Assembly: GCA_947176295.1 (NCBI GenBank)
Contig: CAMWQB010000009.1
Location: 1 to 38,368, forward strand
Direction: 5' to 3'
Source of the DNA: an uncultured Porphyromonadaceae bacterium
GTDB lineage: Bacteria; Bacteroidota; Bacteroidia; Bacteroidales; Muribaculaceae
DNA: 38,368 nucleotides
Below the pieces are notes generated by a model. That model saw only the letters and a program-made list of their open reading frames with translations, was not told the DNA's origin and made no database searches. The position numbers were made by a program, and so were the translations under genes. Below are positions 1 to 9,898 of this stretch, in pieces; position 1 is the first letter of the stretch; each line of letters begins with the position of its first letter.

Positions 1-446
1 GACCAGGAGAGGGTGATGTTGAAGTGGTCGGCGAGGGTGGCTATTAGGTCGAAGCCGAAGGCTTCGAGGGAGGGGCGCATTTTGAGGGGATGGCGACAGG
101 GTTGGCCTTGCGGACGGGTGCATCGGGGACAGAGGGTGCAGCTTCCGCCGAAGTAGAAGGCGTGGCCTTGGAGCCGGTCTTCGAGTTCGAGGAGGGAGGT
201 GTTGAGCCGCCGGCGAATTGGGGCTATGGTGTCGAAGTCGGGGCTCTCGCTAACTGTGAATGTGCATGCGATGAGGCGAATGCGGGTGTAGCGGGAGAGG
301 AGACTTGGTGCGTCGAAGGCGAAGGGGGGGCAGGCCCATGTGGCGGCGTGGCGCGGGCAGGCGCGGCAGGCCTCGCTTACGGGGAGGGGGTTGTAATAGC
401 GGGCTATGTATTCTTGGAGGTCGAGGTCGCGTTCGATGCGTGTCAT
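1..446 (-). CDS. DUF2284-like predicted metal-binding protein (partial, runs off the left edge)
   Basis: Reverse-complement reading from ATG at 446: MTRIERDLDLQEYIARYYNPLPVSEACRACPRHAATWACPPFAFD...GGSCTLCPRCTRPQGQPCRHPLKMRPSLEAFGFDL; Cys-rich CxxCPRH / WACPPF / CTLCPRC motifs. Confidence 0.75.
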   Translation of the reverse strand, partial: MTRIERDLDLQEYIARYYNPLPVSEACRACPRHAATWACPPFAFDAPSLLSRYTRIRLIACTFTVSESPDFDTIAPIRRRLNTSLLELEDRLQGHAFYFGGSCTLCPRCTRPQGQPCRHPLKMRPSLEAFGFDLIATLADHFNITLSW

Positions 447-452
447 TTGGTC

Positions 453-1250
453 TCAGGGCTGATAGAGACAATGGACTTTTCCGACGGGGAGCTTGCCTTC
501 GAGACGCAGGGGGATGCGGGCGGAGTCGGCGCTGATCCATGCGTCCATATCGTCGGATGATTTCTTTCCTCCTTTTGAGGTGAAAATGAATGTTACGCGA
601 TAGCATTCGCGGGGTGTACCGTCGATTTCGACGGGTTCGCGGCCGATGTATTTTATTGTGAGGAGTTCTTTTTGCTTTCCGGAGAAGAGGTTGACGGCGA
701 CGGTGTGGCCGGGGGCCCATGTCTGGAAGGGAAGGGAGCGCATGTAGAAGAAGCTTGTGAGCATGTCGACGGTTGTGCCGTATGCTTCGAGCTGACGCTG
801 TTCGTCGATTTTGAGGTTTCCTTTCTTATCCCAGACTTTGCGGATGCAGCTTGCTTTGACGGAGGGCCCGATGCGCTGATAAAATACTTTGTCGTGCTTG
901 CTTTCGCCTCCTTCGTGTGCTATTTTCTCGTAAAAGACGGGCTTCCATTCGCCCGGGGAGAGGTTTCCGCGAAGGGTGTCGCGGACGCAATAGAATTTGT
1001 CGGCCCACGGGGCTGATGCTGCTGTGAGTGTGGTGATGAATCCTCCGTTTCCGTCGGGGCGGAGTGTAAGTGTGGCGGAACCGGCTTGCTTGTATATGAG
1101 GCCCCACTTGAACATGACTTTATAGTGGAGTGTCTCTTTTCCGTCGGGCTTGTAGGCGGGGGATGTGGCGCCGATGGCTGCCGGAAATATGGCGAGGAGA
1201 AGGGCTGCGATGAGGATAAGGCGATGCGTGCGGGTGGGGATAAGTTTCAT
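453..1250 (-). CDS. DUF3108 domain-containing secreted protein
   Basis: 265 aa ORF with signal peptide; GKETLHYKVMFKWGLIYKQAGSATLTL and C-terminal AWISADSARIPLRLEGKLPVGKVHCLY are typical of DUF3108. Confidence 0.8.
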   Translation of the reverse strand: MKLIPTRTHRLILIAALLLAIFPAAIGATSPAYKPDGKETLHYKVMFKWGLIYKQAGSATLTLRPDGNGGFITTLTAASAPWADKFYCVRDTLRGNLSPGEWKPVFYEKIAHEGGESKHDKVFYQRIGPSVKASCIRKVWDKKGNLKIDEQRQLEAYGTTVDMLTSFFYMRSLPFQTWAPGHTVAVNLFSGKQKELLTIKYIGREPVEIDGTPRECYRVTFIFTSKGGKKSSDDMDAWISADSARIPLRLEGKLPVGKVHCLYQP

Positions 1251-1279
1251 AGGTCAAAAAGAACGGTTTCGCCCCTTTG

Positions 1280-1735
1280 TCAACAGGGGATTTTGATGCA
1301 GAGCTTCCGATGGTTTCCGAGGCCTATATTGGGGGCATGCGCGTCGTGGGGGAAGAATATCGCGGCCTGACCCGGATGGACGTGTAGGATGCTGTGGGCG
1401 CTGTCGCCGAAGAATTGGATGTCGCGCCCGGGATCGTATGGGCCGTGGGGATGCTTGAGTGTGCGGAGGGGTGCCCACCCTATTCCTTCGACGCCTTTGA
1501 GGGGGACGTGGATGTCGATGAATCGCTGATGTGCTTCGAGGGCAACGCGCTCGCGTGGCATCATTGGGGGTTCTTCGCACTTGACGGTGATGGGCCCAGC
1601 GGGGGATTGGATGATGGTCTCTCCTTTGACGAAGGGGTCGGAGGCATGGGCCATGAGCCACTCGATGGCGAACCGGAGGGCTTCGGGGCTTGTGCCTACG
1701 TATGTGGCGAGGTCGGGAATTGCTGCAAGAATCAT
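1280..1735 (-). CDS. YhcH/YjgK/YiaL family protein (DUF386)
   Basis: MILAAIPDL start; EAHQRFIDIHVPLKGVEGIGW and FFPHDAHAPNI motifs; 4-nt overlap with the upstream tdk stop. Confidence 0.85.
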   Translation of the reverse strand: MILAAIPDLATYVGTSPEALRFAIEWLMAHASDPFVKGETIIQSPAGPITVKCEEPPMMPRERVALEAHQRFIDIHVPLKGVEGIGWAPLRTLKHPHGPYDPGRDIQFFGDSAHSILHVHPGQAAIFFPHDAHAPNIGLGNHRKLCIKIPC

Positions 1736-2421
1736 AGGGCTGCCTCCTTTTCGGGAATGTTTTCGCCGAGTGATGTGGTGGCGTGGTCGAGTTCGTCGTC
1801 GAGGAAGGGGAGGGATGCGCGGCGGCTCTGTTCGATTCGTTTGTTTCGCCAGCATTTGCGGCAGACGGCGACGTAGCGATCGTCTCCGCCTATTTCTACC
1901 TGCTCGCCTTGTTCGACGAAGTTGCCGTTGGCATCGATTCGGGCGTTAATGATTGTTTTGCGGCCGCAGTTGCACGTGGATTTAATTTCGTCGATTGTGT
2001 CGGCGATTTCGAAGAGGCGTCGGGAGCCTTCGAAGAGGTGGCTCTGGAAGTCGGTGCGGAGGCCGTAGCAGATGACGTTGATGCCGAAGTCGTCGACGAC
2101 GCGGGAGAGCTGATCGACCTGCGCGGGGGTGAGGAACTGGGCTTCGTCGACGAGGAGCCACTCGACGACACGTTCTTCTGTTCGGCAAAGCTCGCGGACG
2201 AAATCGTAGAGATTTGTGTGGCCGTATATCCATGCGCATTCGCGCTCGATTCCGATACGTGAACGGATGACGTTGCGGGCCTCTCGGGTATCGATGACGG
2301 GCTTGAGGCATTTATATGCCATGCCGCGCTCTTCGAAGTTGTATGCGGTGGTCAGGAGGAGGGCGGTTTTGGCGGAGCCCATTGTTCCGTATCTGAAATA
2401 TAGTTTGCCTTTTCTATACAT
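1732..2421 (-). CDS. tdk: Thymidine kinase (type II)
   Basis: KLYFRYGTMGSAKTALLLTTAYNFEERG (P-loop), DEAQFL, YGLRTDFQSHLFEGSRRLFEIADTIDEIKSTCNCGRKT. Confidence 0.95.
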   Translation of the reverse strand: MYRKGKLYFRYGTMGSAKTALLLTTAYNFEERGMAYKCLKPVIDTREARNVIRSRIGIERECAWIYGHTNLYDFVRELCRTEERVVEWLLVDEAQFLTPAQVDQLSRVVDDFGINVICYGLRTDFQSHLFEGSRRLFEIADTIDEIKSTCNCGRKTIINARIDANGNFVEQGEQVEIGGDDRYVAVCRKCWRNKRIEQSRRASLPFLDDELDHATTSLGENIPEKEAAL

Positions 2422-2526
2422 GGTGTTGAGACTGCAGGTGATGGAAATGTGATGAATGTGTGATTTTCGGGTGTAAAGATACGAATTAAAATCGAGACGG
2501 GGGCATCCGCGAAGAGAAAAAATGTT

Positions 2527-2534
2527 TAATTTTG
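2527..2534 (+). promoter_or_regulatory. Bacteroidetes -7 box TAATTTTG, 4 nt before the menA ATG
   Basis: TAnnTTTG match; no clear TTG at the -33 spacing. Confidence 0.55.
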
Positions 2535-2538
2535 CATC

Positions 2539-3423
2539 ATGAAAAAGAAGAGACTTAAGGCATGGGTGGAGGCAATCCGGCCACGAACGTTGCCTGTGAG
2601 TGTTGCAGGTGTGGTGTGTGCGTTTGCATACGCTCTCGAGGGGGGATATTCGATAGGCTGGCCGGGATGGGTGTGTCTTGTCTTCGCCCTGCTGTGCCAG
2701 ACGGCATCGAATTTTGCGAACGAATACTTCGACTACCGCGCGGGACGCGACACTCCTGGGCGTGAGGGGCCGCGGCGAGGGGTAACGGAGGGGGACATAA
2801 GTCCGCGGGCGATGATTGCGGCGACGTGCGTGGTGCTTGCGCTGGCGTGCGGGCTGGGGCTGAGCTTAATCTTGCGCGGGGGCTGGTGGATGATTGCCGT
2901 TGGAGCGGCAGTGGTTGCAGGTGTTTATGCTTATAGCGCCGGGCCGTGGCCTCTGAGTACTCACGGACTCGGGGAGGCGGCTGTGGTCGTGTTTTTCGGT
3001 CTGGTGCCTGTATGTCTTACGTATTATCTTCTGACGCTGAGTATGAGGCCTGAGGTGGTGGCAGCTGCTTGCGGCATGGGGCTTCTCGGGGCTAATGTAC
3101 TTGTGGTGAATAATTTCCGCGATATTCCTGACGACGAGGCTGTGGGGAAACGAACACTTGCCGTGCGCTTCGGGCGAAAGGCTATGGTGTGGCTTTACAG
3201 GATAAACGTGGTCGTGGCAACTGCCTGTTTGCTACCGGGATTCGAGTATTCGCTGGGAATATGGAACGGTTTTGCGGGGGGAATAATGGTGGCAGTGGGG
3301 CTGGGCTATGCGGAAATTATAAGCAAACTTGAGGGGCACAGGCTGAATAAGTGGCTAGGTCGGACGGCGATGTTCATGGTATTGGTGTCGATGGGGCTTC
3401 TAATATCGGCACTCGCGGGCTAA
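2539..3423 (+). CDS. menA: 1,4-dihydroxy-2-naphthoate polyprenyltransferase
   Basis: WVEAIRPRTLPVSVAGV, NFANEYFDYRAGRDTPGREGPRRGVTEG, NNFRDIPDDEAVGKRTLAVRFGR. Confidence 0.92.
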   Translation: MKKKRLKAWVEAIRPRTLPVSVAGVVCAFAYALEGGYSIGWPGWVCLVFALLCQTASNFANEYFDYRAGRDTPGREGPRRGVTEGDISPRAMIAATCVVLALACGLGLSLILRGGWWMIAVGAAVVAGVYAYSAGPWPLSTHGLGEAAVVVFFGLVPVCLTYYLLTLSMRPEVVAAACGMGLLGANVLVVNNFRDIPDDEAVGKRTLAVRFGRKAMVWLYRINVVVATACLLPGFEYSLGIWNGFAGGIMVAVGLGYAEIISKLEGHRLNKWLGRTAMFMVLVSMGLLISALAG

Positions 3424-3439
3424 ATTCCCGATTTTTTCG

Positions 3440-3447
3440 TAACTTTG
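3440..3447 (+). promoter_or_regulatory. Bacteroidetes -7 box TAACTTTG upstream of the DUF1846 gene
   Basis: TAnnTTTG match, 45 nt upstream of ATG 3493. Confidence 0.55.
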
Positions 3448-3492
3448 CACATTCATTTCTTCCACATTTCACATACAGAACACTTACGCATT

Positions 3493-4962
3493 ATGTCGAC
3501 GGGATTTGACAACGACAAGTATATCAAGATTCAATCTGAGCACATCAAGGAACGCATAGCCCACTTCAAGGGAAAGCTCTATCTGGAGCTTGGCGGAAAA
3601 CTTTTCGATGACTACCATGCGAGCCGCGTGCTCCCGGGATTTCAGCCGGATTCGAAGCTGAGAATGTTCAGCCAGCTGAGCGACCAGATTGAAATCGTGA
3701 TAGTGATAAGTGCCGAGGATATAGTGAAGAACAAGGTGCGTGCGGACCTTGGGATTACCTACGACGAGGACGTGCTGCGTCTGCGCGATGCTTTCATCGG
3801 GAGGGGATTCAAGGTTGGATCGGTTGTGATCACGCACTACAACGGGCAGAGCGCCGCGGACGATTTCCGCAAACGTCTGGAGCGAATGGGCATACGGTCG
3901 TACGTTCACTATCTTATCGACGGGTATCCGCTGAATGTGGAACTGATAGCGAGCGACGGTGGCTTCGGGAAAAACGACTATGTGGAAACGGAGCGTCCGC
4001 TCGTGATTGTCACGGCTCCGGGCCCGGGCTCGGGGAAGATGGCGGTGTGTCTGTCGCAGCTCTACAATGAGAACAAGCGAGGTATAGAGGCTGGTTATGC
4101 TAAATTCGAGACGTTCCCGGTGTGGAATCTACCGCTGAAACATCCGGTGAACATAGCCTACGAAGCAGCGACTGCCGATCTGAACGATGTGAACATGATC
4201 GACCCCTTCCATCTGGAGGCTTATGGGAAAATAGCGGTGAACTATAACCGCGATATAGAAATCTTCCCGGTTCTGAATGCTTTGTTTGAGCAGATCTACG
4301 GCGCGAATCCATACAAATCGCCGACGGATATGGGGGTGAATATGGTCGGGTTCTGTATAAGCGATGAGGATATGTGCTGCCGGGCATCGAACAATGAAAT
4401 AATCCGCCGATATTATGATGCTACCAACAAATTTGCCAACGGGGCGAACAATGATGGTGAGATTCAGAAGATAAAGCTACTTCTGAACCAGGCAAAAATA
4501 ACAACGGACTACCGGCGTGTTACCGTAGCGGCGCGCCAACGCCGCGACCTTTGCGAACGCAACTGCGCGGCCATCGAGCTCTCGGACGGAACGATAATCA
4601 CTGCCGAGACCTCTGATCTGCTTGGGCCGAGCGCAGCGCTGATTCTTAATGCCACGAAGCATCTTGCGGGGATAGACCACGGGGTGAAACTTATCCCTCA
4701 GGCGATGATCGAGCCTATCCAGACAACTAAGGTGAAATATCTCGGAGGACGGAATCCGAGGCTTCACACGGATGAGGTGCTTGTTGCCTTGTCGGTTGTG
4801 TCGCAGGCCGATGAGAACTGCCGGCGTGCGCTTGCCGTCCTTCCGGAGCTGAGGGGCTGCCAGGTGCATTCGACAGTAATGCTCTCGGAGGTGGACCGCA
4901 AGATCTTCAAAAAACTGGGAGTAGACCTTACCTGCGACCCTGTGAGGAAAAAGGCGTGGTAG
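3493..4962 (+). CDS. DUF1846 domain-containing protein
   Basis: STGFDNDKYIKIQSEHIKERIAHFKGKLYLELGGKLFDDYHASRVLPGFQPDSKLRM... characteristic of the DUF1846 family. Confidence 0.92.
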   Translation: MSTGFDNDKYIKIQSEHIKERIAHFKGKLYLELGGKLFDDYHASRVLPGFQPDSKLRMFSQLSDQIEIVIVISAEDIVKNKVRADLGITYDEDVLRLRDAFIGRGFKVGSVVITHYNGQSAADDFRKRLERMGIRSYVHYLIDGYPLNVELIASDGGFGKNDYVETERPLVIVTAPGPGSGKMAVCLSQLYNENKRGIEAGYAKFETFPVWNLPLKHPVNIAYEAATADLNDVNMIDPFHLEAYGKIAVNYNRDIEIFPVLNALFEQIYGANPYKSPTDMGVNMVGFCISDEDMCCRASNNEIIRRYYDATNKFANGANNDGEIQKIKLLLNQAKITTDYRRVTVAARQRRDLCERNCAAIELSDGTIITAETSDLLGPSAALILNATKHLAGIDHGVKLIPQAMIEPIQTTKVKYLGGRNPRLHTDEVLVALSVVSQADENCRRALAVLPELRGCQVHSTVMLSEVDRKIFKKLGVDLTCDPVRKKAW

Positions 4963-5016
4963 GGAGAAAACCACGAAAAGTAGGGAAAAATCCATGCATT
5001 GGTAGGGAAAAAAGAA
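4960..5016 (+). repeat. Three short direct repeats TAGGGA(G/A)AAAA with ~21-22 bp period
   Basis: TAGGGAGAAAACCA (4960), TAGGGAAAAATCCA (4981), TAGGGAAAAAAGAA (5003). Confidence 0.6.
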
Positions 5017-5022
5017 TAAATT

Positions 5023-5585
5023 TTGCTGAAATTATCGATTTTGAAAAGCAAATTGGAGGAATTGGTATGGAGATACCGCACCCTTGTCATAGACCAACAG
5101 CTGGACTATGACAAGTTTTATTTGAACTCATTAATCACACATTCGACGGCTATAGAAGGATCGACCATAACCGAGCTTGAGAACCAGATAATGTTCGATA
5201 ATGGCGTTGCGCTGAAAGGGAAAAAGATGACCTTGAAATATTCCGAAAATTCATGAACGAGACAATGGAGCATCATCTTTCCAAGAGTATCAAAGCATTC
5301 GAGGAGTCGACCGGCGAGACCACTTTCGCCTATACAGCCATGTCTACCACGGACAAAATTCTTAAGCTGATAGCTGAGAATCCAAAGCACAGTGCTCAGT
5401 CACTGGCAGATATAGTAGGTATTTCCGCCAAAGGTATAGAGAAGCAGCTGTCCAAATTGAAATCTCAAGGACGTATCAGACGAATCGGGCCAAACAAAGG
5501 GGGGGGACATGGGAAATATTGTAGAAAAAGACCAATCTGTCTTTTTGTGGGGGAAATTTTTGATAATTCGGGAGATTTTGAGTAA
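5023..5585 (+). pseudogene. Fic family protein remnant: N-terminal domain and C-terminal winged helix, catalytic core deleted, frameshifted
   Basis: Frame 1: LSILKSKLEELVWRYRTLVIDQQLDYDKFYLNSLITHSTAIEGSTITELENQIMFDNGVALKGK; then a shifted frame: DDLEIFRKFMNETMEHHLSKSIKAFEESTGETTF...TDKILKLIAENPKHSAQSLADIVGISAKGIEKQLSKLKSQGRIRRIGPNKGGGH; no HPFxxGNxR motif present. Confidence 0.8.
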
Positions 5586-5664
5586 TTTCGGGGCACAAAA
5601 CCATTAATTAATCCAAGCCCGAGCATTCCGAAAGGGATTATGCTCAGAATATCTTTACCTGAAA

Positions 5665-8082
5665 ATGAAAAAACTACTATTTGCGTTAGCGTCGGTGTCG
5701 ATGATAAATATCGGGACGCTTGCGCAGAGCGCATGGAATGAAGTTCCGGCATTTTCGACCTACACCAACGAAAGCAACCCGGTCGAAGCCGGAGGCAACA
5801 ACATGCTCCAAGGCGCCACTTTCCACGCCAACATCATGAACGACAGCTGGAAATCGCTGGCCACAGAGGGCGGCGAGGTTGTGAGCTACGACGGAAATCA
5901 GTTCACCACCGGCAAAATCCGCTACACTGTGCCTCAGGGCCGGGGAAACAAACAGTGGACGGCGCAGATGTGCTTCGAGACAAACTACAGCATGGAGCCT
6001 ACGAAGAAATACGACCTTACCTTCCACGTGAAGTCTTCGGCTGCAAACAAATTTACAGTGAAGGTGGAAGACAGCGTGGATCCGGACAATAAGAACATGG
6101 CTTACAATTATGTGGTGCTTCCTGCCGGGGAGGAGGTGTTGTTTGTTATGCACAATGCCTCTCCCGAGATGACAATCGATGAGGCTAAGCTGATGTTCGA
6201 TGCCGGAGGCGCCGAAGTTGGCTCGACTATAGAGATCTACGACATCATCCTCCAATCGACAGATGAGCTGGGGACGCAATCAGGCGGCCCCCGCGAACTG
6301 GCGTGCGCGCCGGAGGGATATGTGCTGGTGTGGGAAGATAACTTCGACGAGAATTCGCTGACCACCAAATGGAATCCTCAGAACTGGAAGTCCGGCCACG
6401 TGAACAATGAGAAGCAGAACTACCGCCCGGGGTCGCAGACAATCACAGCGGCCGACGGCTCGCCGATGCACACGGCTGAGGTAAGGGACGGTAAGCTCGT
6501 GATAAACTGCTTCAAGGGGGCAGACGGAAAGATCTACTCGGCACGCATGGATTCGCACGAAGCAGGCGGCAAGCACAGTGGCTATGCGGCCTGGCGATAC
6601 GGCTACATGGAGGCCCGCATCAAGCTTCCTTCGGGACGCGGCACATGGCCGGCATTCTGGATGATGCCCGAGGGGGTGAACTGGAGCGATGAAAACTGGC
6701 CCCGCTGCGGCGAAATCGACATCATGGAGGAAGTAGGCTCGGACCCGAACCAATGTGTGTGCTCGCTGCACGCCGAGGGCCACTACCATGCCAACGGAAC
6801 ACAGGTGAGCGCCAGCAAGCACGTGGACAACATGGAGGGGGGCTGGATTACTTACGCGATGCTTTGGGACAAGGATAATATTTCGATGTATGCCGACGGA
6901 CAGCGCATCCTGAGCTACAACAATGACCACAACGGCTACGTGAACTGGCCTTACGACCGGCCCTACTACATAACGCTGAATCTGGCCTGGGGCGGCGACT
7001 GGGGGGGCGCCAAGGGCGTGGACGAGAGCGTGCTGCCCGTGAGCATGGAGGTGGACTACGTGCGCGTGTATCAGCTTCCGGACGAGGCTGAGATGGCGGC
7101 TGACGGCTCGGGCGTGGTATATGTCCACGGGCCTTACAACGGCGTGGCGAAAGACGGAGTGGTTCCGTCGTCGACATTCAACAGCTGGGTCGACAATCAT
7201 TTTGCCATCGAAAGTGAAGGAAAGGTCTACACCAAGAAGTTTATCGTCGGGAAGAGCCTGCACGGCACCCGAGGCCAATTTAAATTCTGCACGAGCGCCG
7301 ACGGCGTGGCCGAGCATACCTTTACGCCCGGGGGTGAGAACTACAGGGCAACGATCGAACCCAATGACTTCCTGCAGATGGACCAGTCGGGGCTGATAAC
7401 GCTCAAGAGCGAGGCTCATCTTCGCAACAACGACGAGCTGACAGTGGTGCTTGACCTCAGCAAGGGCACTGACCGGGGCGTGGTCCGCGTGGACTGGAAA
7501 GAAGGCGTGCCGGAAAAGAAAGATTACTACCTTATCGGGGCCAAAAACTCCATCTGGCCGGGGTATATCGGCACGTCGGACACGGGCTGGGACTGGAACT
7601 GCAGCTATAAGCTGGACCAGGACGGGTACAAGCACAGCCACACCTTCACCGTGGGAGAGGATATAGACCCCAACTGGGTGAACTTCAAATTCATGCCACA
7701 AAACAGCTGGAGTGGCGGCCAATTCGGCAGCAACGACGAGTGGCGAGGCTACACGGTGAGTTATGACGGAGATTTTTTCGTTCTGGGGCGCGGCCAGAGT
7801 GTGAACGGAATAGATAACGGAAACATCAATCTCGCGCCAGGCAAGAGCCTTGAAGGATTGGACCGTCTGACGGTGACTCTGGATGTGAGCGACGGCGATG
7901 AACATGCCAAATTCTACACAAATCTCGACGCTGCCGGAATAGAAGGCGTGGAGGTCGAGGAAGTGGACGACACCGATGCTCCATGGTATGACCTTTCAGG
8001 GCGCGTAATCGAGCGTCCGCGACAAGCGGGATTCTATATCCACGGCCGCAAAAAGGTGTTCATCACCAAAGCGATGAATTAA
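5665..8082 (+). CDS. Secreted glycoside hydrolase family 16 protein (laminarinase-like) with N-terminal CBM-like and two C-terminal beta-sandwich-like modules
   Basis: Signal peptide; WPRCGEIDIMEEVG catalytic motif; YGYMEARIKLPSGRGTWPAFWMMPE; C-terminal PWYDLSGRVIERPRQAGFYIHGRKKVFI, a tail common on secreted Bacteroidales proteins. Confidence 0.92.
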   Translation: MKKLLFALASVSMINIGTLAQSAWNEVPAFSTYTNESNPVEAGGNNMLQGATFHANIMNDSWKSLATEGGEVVSYDGNQFTTGKIRYTVPQGRGNKQWTAQMCFETNYSMEPTKKYDLTFHVKSSAANKFTVKVEDSVDPDNKNMAYNYVVLPAGEEVLFVMHNASPEMTIDEAKLMFDAGGAEVGSTIEIYDIILQSTDELGTQSGGPRELACAPEGYVLVWEDNFDENSLTTKWNPQNWKSGHVNNEKQNYRPGSQTITAADGSPMHTAEVRDGKLVINCFKGADGKIYSARMDSHEAGGKHSGYAAWRYGYMEARIKLPSGRGTWPAFWMMPEGVNWSDENWPRCGEIDIMEEVGSDPNQCVCSLHAEGHYHANGTQVSASKHVDNMEGGWITYAMLWDKDNISMYADGQRILSYNNDHNGYVNWPYDRPYYITLNLAWGGDWGGAKGVDESVLPVSMEVDYVRVYQLPDEAEMAADGSGVVYVHGPYNGVAKDGVVPSSTFNSWVDNHFAIESEGKVYTKKFIVGKSLHGTRGQFKFCTSADGVAEHTFTPGGENYRATIEPNDFLQMDQSGLITLKSEAHLRNNDELTVVLDLSKGTDRGVVRVDWKEGVPEKKDYYLIGAKNSIWPGYIGTSDTGWDWNCSYKLDQDGYKHSHTFTVGEDIDPNWVNFKFMPQNSWSGGQFGSNDEWRGYTVSYDGDFFVLGRGQSVNGIDNGNINLAPGKSLEGLDRLTVTLDVSDGDEHAKFYTNLDAAGIEGVEVEEVDDTDAPWYDLSGRVIERPRQAGFYIHGRKKVFITKAMN

Positions 8083-9861
<1,779 letters not shown>

Positions 9862-9898
9862 ATCACTCGTTAACACATACACACATACTTGCAAATAA

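Noticed and set aside
90-560. 156 aa plus-strand ORF over the DUF2284/DUF3108 genes
   Set aside because: Shadow ORF; the minus strand encodes recognisable conserved proteins
2474-2481. TATCTTTA on the minus strand as a tdk promoter
   Set aside because: Last base deviates from TAnnTTTG and no TTG lies at the expected spacing; not strong enough to report
6280-7905. 541 aa minus-strand ORF antisense to the GH16 gene
   Set aside because: Low-complexity Val/His/Ala-rich translation with no recognisable domain; arises from GC-rich codon bias opposite a clearly coding gene
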